Both the position numbers and the translations under genes were made by a program. 64,000 nucleotides of DNA. It comes from Chloroflexota bacterium (GTDB lineage Bacteria > Chloroflexota > Anaerolineae > Anaerolineales > Villigracilaceae). Location: contig JAKOVF010000206.1 of the NCBI GenBank assembly GCA_029782225.1, positions 35,835-99,834 of the forward strand, read 5' to 3'. The notes beneath the pieces were generated by a model. The model did no database searches and was not told the DNA's origin. It saw only the letters and a list, made by a program, of their open reading frames with translations. Shown one piece after another: positions 61,362 through 64,000 of this stretch. Positions within the stretch are counted from its first letter, which is position 1. Each line of letters starts with the position of its first letter.

Positions 61362-62234
61362 ATGCCACAGAAAACAAAACCTAAACAAGAACAACGTCCT
61401 CCACAACATCAGGACCGTCAGCCCGGGCTGGAACATAAGATGCAGCCTCGGCCTGAGTCGGAGGATGCGTCTCAGCGAGGAAGCGGAAAATTACAGGGAA
61501 AGGTGGCGCTTATCACCGGCGGTGACAGTGGGATTGGCCGCGCGGTTGCGATTGCGTTTGCAAAGGAAGGTGCGCAAGTAGCGATTGTTTATCTGGATGA
61601 ACACAAGGACGCGGAAGAGACCCGGTCCTTGGTGGAGAAGCAGGGACAAAGCTGCCTACTCATCCCCACGGACGTGCGGGATGAGGCTTTCTGCCGGCAG
61701 GCGGTTGAGCAAACGGTCCAGAAATTGAAGCGGCTGGATATCCTCGTCAACAACGCGGCTGTGCAATTCCCACAGAAAAGCGTGGAGGATATTTCATCCG
61801 AGCAATTGGAAAGAACCTTCCGCACCAACATCTTCTCGTATTTTTACATGGTCAAGGCGGCGCTGCTGCACCTGCAAAAAGGAAGCGCCATCATCAACAC
61901 AACTTCAGTGACGGCGTATCGTGGCAGCCCGAACTTGATCGATTATGCCTCGACGAAAGGCGCGATTGTTGGTTTCACGCGGTCGCTGGCACACTCACTT
62001 GTGGAAAAAAGGATTCGCGTGAACGGGGTTGCTCCTGGTCCGATCTGGACACCTTTGATCGCTGCTTCCTTCCCCGCTGACAAAGTGGCCGAGTTTGGGT
62101 CTGACGTACCGATGGGCAGGGCCGGTCAGCCCGAAGAGGTTGCCCCGTGTTATGTTTTCCTGGCAAGCGATGATTCCTCCTATATGACCGGGCAGGTATT
62201 GCACCCGAATGGAGGCGAGATCGTAAACGGATAG
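61362..62234 (+). CDS. SDR-family oxidoreductase with charged N-terminal extension
   Basis: 290 residues. A hydrophilic extension of about 45 residues (Lys/Gln/Pro/Arg-rich) precedes a classical SDR: VALITGGDSGIGRAVA for NAD(P), LDILVNNAAVQ, catalytic Ser in INTTSVTAYRG and YASTK (Tyr and Lys), with GPIWTPLI and SSYMTGQVLHPNGG at the end. The extension and motif set match the YghA/YhdG-type general-stress oxidoreductases. The substrate is unknown. It follows stress-type genes but has its own gap upstream. Confidence 0.92.
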   Translation: MPQKTKPKQEQRPPQHQDRQPGLEHKMQPRPESEDASQRGSGKLQGKVALITGGDSGIGRAVAIAFAKEGAQVAIVYLDEHKDAEETRSLVEKQGQSCLLIPTDVRDEAFCRQAVEQTVQKLKRLDILVNNAAVQFPQKSVEDISSEQLERTFRTNIFSYFYMVKAALLHLQKGSAIINTTSVTAYRGSPNLIDYASTKGAIVGFTRSLAHSLVEKRIRVNGVAPGPIWTPLIAASFPADKVAEFGSDVPMGRAGQPEEVAPCYVFLASDDSSYMTGQVLHPNGGEIVNG

Positions 62235-62287
62235 TTGCACGCCGGTTGCGGGGTAACTTAAATTCCAGCGATTAGAGAACTATTGTG

Positions 62288-62296
62288 TTGTATAAT
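62288..62296 (+). promoter_or_regulatory. Extended -10 promoter for the membrane protein gene
   Basis: TTGTATAAT with TATAAT at 62291-62296, 46 bases before the start at 62343. A nearer ATG at 62301 would begin at or before the transcription start and has no ribosome binding site. Confidence 0.42.
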
Positions 62297-62342
62297 TTTC
62301 ATGCAAGCTTCCTTTCCTCTTACCAATACACAGGAGGCACTC

Positions 62343-63185
62343 ATGGAAAAAATTTTATCGTTATGGGCCAAGCTGTTACTGATTGGTGCAGGTGGATTGG
62401 CCTTTGTCGCCGGGCCGATCCTCTTTTTATTTCCCGACCAGACGCAAGTCTACTTTGCATGGACGATCAAACATCCGCTGACACCAATCTTTATGGGCGC
62501 AAACTATCTGGGAGGACTCGGCGCGTTATGGAGCATGAGGCTTAATCGCTGGTCTGTGGCGCGGGTGCAAATGCCTGGCATATTTGTGTTTGCTGTCACG
62601 CAACTGCTCGCGACTTTATTGCATATTCCTATTTTCAATTGGCATCATCCTATCGCCTGGGCCTGGTTGTTCGTCTACATCACCAGCCCAGTGGCAACAC
62701 TGTGGGTTTATTTAGGCATGGAAAAAGGATATCAGCCGCCTGTCTCCAGCAGACCAGCATTTCCAAAGGGGTTTTCAACCGTGATGCGCATCTTTGCAAT
62801 GATTAGCGCTGTATTTGGAGTTGGGCTGATTTTCTGGCCTTTCTTGTTTCCCTCTCAAGGCAGTGCAGTCCCATGGTGGGCATGGACTCTGACCCCCCTC
62901 ACTGCGCACGTGGCCGGCGGCTGGTATCTGGCCGCGGCAACCTTGCAATGGACTGTCTCCCGACAGCGCTCCATGGATACGGCGGGTCCATCTTTGCTGG
63001 GGCTTATGATCGTCACAGGAGTCCAATTGATCGGGGCGATGCTCCACTTCAGTGCCTTCAATGGATCGTCACTATTCATTGTGCTCTACCTGCTGAATGC
63101 GGTTGTGGTTTTCCTGTTTTCCGGTTATGTATTCCTCCGGAACCGCTCTGCTTTCATACCTGTGGCATCCCAGACTTCACCCTGA
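62343..63185 (+). CDS. Eight-helix membrane protein of unknown function
   Basis: 280 residues from the ATG at 62343, which has a strong CAGGAGGCAC site; an in-frame ATG at 62301 lacks one. About eight membrane helices in two four-helix halves that look internally related: FAWTIKHPLTPIFMGANYLGG in the first and PWWAWTLTPLTAHVAGGWYLA in the second occupy equivalent places, as do LLHIPIFNWHH and MLHFSAFNGSS. I do not recognise the family. The repeated architecture suggests duplication of a four-helix unit. Convergent with the partial gene at the right edge. Confidence 0.75.
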   Translation: MEKILSLWAKLLLIGAGGLAFVAGPILFLFPDQTQVYFAWTIKHPLTPIFMGANYLGGLGALWSMRLNRWSVARVQMPGIFVFAVTQLLATLLHIPIFNWHHPIAWAWLFVYITSPVATLWVYLGMEKGYQPPVSSRPAFPKGFSTVMRIFAMISAVFGVGLIFWPFLFPSQGSAVPWWAWTLTPLTAHVAGGWYLAAATLQWTVSRQRSMDTAGPSLLGLMIVTGVQLIGAMLHFSAFNGSSLFIVLYLLNAVVVFLFSGYVFLRNRSAFIPVASQTSP

Positions 63186-63248
63186 AAGCAATATCCTGAG
63201 AGTTGGAACAGAAGCCGCTGGAAGATTTGAAAAAAGAAGAATATCTTC

Positions 63249-64000
63249 CTATCGTGAAATCGTCCGTGCTGATTCTTTCAGGCGTTCACATAGATCCCGG
63301 ATGACCGTGAGGCTTACATCCGGGCGGTCGCGCAGGAGCGACTCAAAGCTCCTCTGATCCAGGCAGAGCGTGCGCACATCACCGACTGCGGTCAATGACG
63401 CCATGCGCGGTTCACGTCTGATGAGCGCCATTTCTCCCACATATTCGCCAACCTTTCGACGGGCCAGCTCCACCTCCTCCTGCTCTCTGAATGTCGTGAC
63501 CCGGATCTGGCCAGAGACGATGATGAACATGACATCGCCGATTTCGTCCTCGCGCGCGAGCACGTCGCCATCGCCAAACGATTCTTCCTGTGCGATGGCC
63601 GCCACCTGCTTAATGTCAGTGGGGGAGAGATGTGCAAAGAGCGGTACACGTTTAAAAAAAAGAATCCGTTCCATCATCGATAGCGTGGCGATATTTTCCA
63701 TTTTCATCACTCCAAGTTTATGCGCGGCAAACCGGGCGCAATCCCGAATCCATGGATCATTGTCTTTAATGAGGCGCGGCCAATCGATCGTTCCATTCGA
63801 TGCCGGGTCATTCTCCCAGACATCCATTAAAGGCTGGATGATTCTCCGCCAGCGCGAGTTGAGGGACTCGAGCGCCTCGATGACGTTCGCACGCTGTGTT
63901 CCATGATCCGCATAAAGATTCTCAATGGCCAGTTCCATTGCCTGACGATCTCCGAGCAGCCCGATCGCGCGCAAACTGCTGATTGCATATTCATTTGACT
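63249..64000 (-). CDS. HEAT-like plus cyclic-nucleotide-binding domain protein, N-terminus beyond window
   Basis: The frame is open from base 64000, so the N-terminus is outside. The first 80 visible residues are helical HEAT-like repeats (AISSLRAIGLLGDRQAMELA; NVIEALESLN). The C-terminal 140 residues form a cNMP-binding/CRP-like beta-roll: FKRVPLFAHLSPTDIKQVAA, DGDVLAREDEIGDVMFIIVSG, VGEYVGEMALIRREPRMASL and CLDQRSFESLLRDRP. The phosphate-binding cassette (GEMALIRREPRMASL) keeps Gly-Glu and the Arg. This arrangement is known at the C-terminus of some MFS or ADP/ATP-carrier-like proteins, so the missing part may be a transporter. Confidence 0.82.
   Translation of the reverse strand, partial: SNEYAISSLRAIGLLGDRQAMELAIENLYADHGTQRANVIEALESLNSRWRRIIQPLMDVWENDPASNGTIDWPRLIKDNDPWIRDCARFAAHKLGVMKMENIATLSMMERILFFKRVPLFAHLSPTDIKQVAAIAQEESFGDGDVLAREDEIGDVMFIIVSGQIRVTTFREQEEVELARRKVGEYVGEMALIRREPRMASLTAVGDVRTLCLDQRSFESLLRDRPDVSLTVIRDLCERLKESARTISR

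Noticed and set aside
1..64000. tRNA, rRNA or tmRNA genes
   Set aside because: No convincing T-loop/acceptor arrangement was found by eye. A tRNAscan-SE or Infernal run would decide.

Overview
The window reads like a chromosomal segment of a bacterium of moderate GC content, most likely an Anaerolineae-type Chloroflexota. This is an inference, not a database result. It rests on protein style (GAF/SpoIIE partner switching, tandem FemAB-like genes beside a CapD-type locus, a DUF166 protein, HYR/beta-helix surface proteins with Thr/Pro-rich linkers), on many interspersed palindromic repeats, and on several TATAAT-type -10 boxes only 6-10 bases before start codons (leaderless or near-leaderless mRNAs). 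No rRNA, tRNA, CRISPR array, intact IS element or prophage was recognised.

Layout. 0-2.4 kb: a partial hypothetical gene, an EamA transporter and a divergent cytoplasmic HExxH protein. 2.5-6.8 kb: a partner-switching module (STAS antagonist, RsbW-like kinase, five-GAF SpoIIE phosphatase) with a structured, terminator-containing leader between STAS and the kinase. 7.3-12.3 kb: a GT39-like glycosyltransferase, a secreted helical protein, RidA and an OmpR/histidine kinase pair. 12.4-20.9 kb: an envelope polysaccharide operon (GT2, polyprenyl-phosphate sugar transferase, epimerase, CapD-like dehydratase, two FemAB-like ligases), then a D-cysteine desulfhydrase-like PLP enzyme. 20.9-28.5 kb: deacetylase, MOSC protein and class A beta-lactamase-like hydrolase, dodecin, ADP-forming acyl-CoA synthetase, an L7/L12-CTD-like protein, MFS exporter and DUF166.

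28.5-35.2 kb is the most unusual part. An FGE-sulfatase-domain protein and a nitroreductase are divergent from an nSTAND-type P-loop ATPase carrying a C-terminal multi-pass membrane domain. The ATPase gene converges, with overlapping stop codons, on a subtilase plus small acidic protein operon. The subtilase has no signal peptide. I treat this as a candidate NTP-dependent, protease-linked conflict or signalling system.

35.3-47.4 kb is mostly housekeeping: SelA, M24 peptidase, ABC-type ATPase, TsaD, an AbgB-like amidohydrolase, the operon prfA-prmC-tsaC, and the operon uvrC-receiver-46-residue membrane peptide. 47.5-48.6 kb holds two membrane proteins with near-identical ends around unrelated cores. 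48.7-57.2 kb holds a membrane Ser/Thr kinase with an RskA-like ectodomain and two large secreted beta-helix/HYR paralogues that share N- and C-terminal modules and a palindromic operator-like motif. 57.4-64 kb: PncC, a nucleoside phosphorylase-like protein, a serpin lipoprotein with a GNAT enzyme, a DUF892 ferritin-like protein, an HdeD fragment, an SDR, a membrane protein and a partial cNMP-binding protein.

A further theme is palindromic or short repeats lying between genes and also in frame inside genes (prmC, the acyl-CoA synthetase, the first FemAB gene, the first partial gene).
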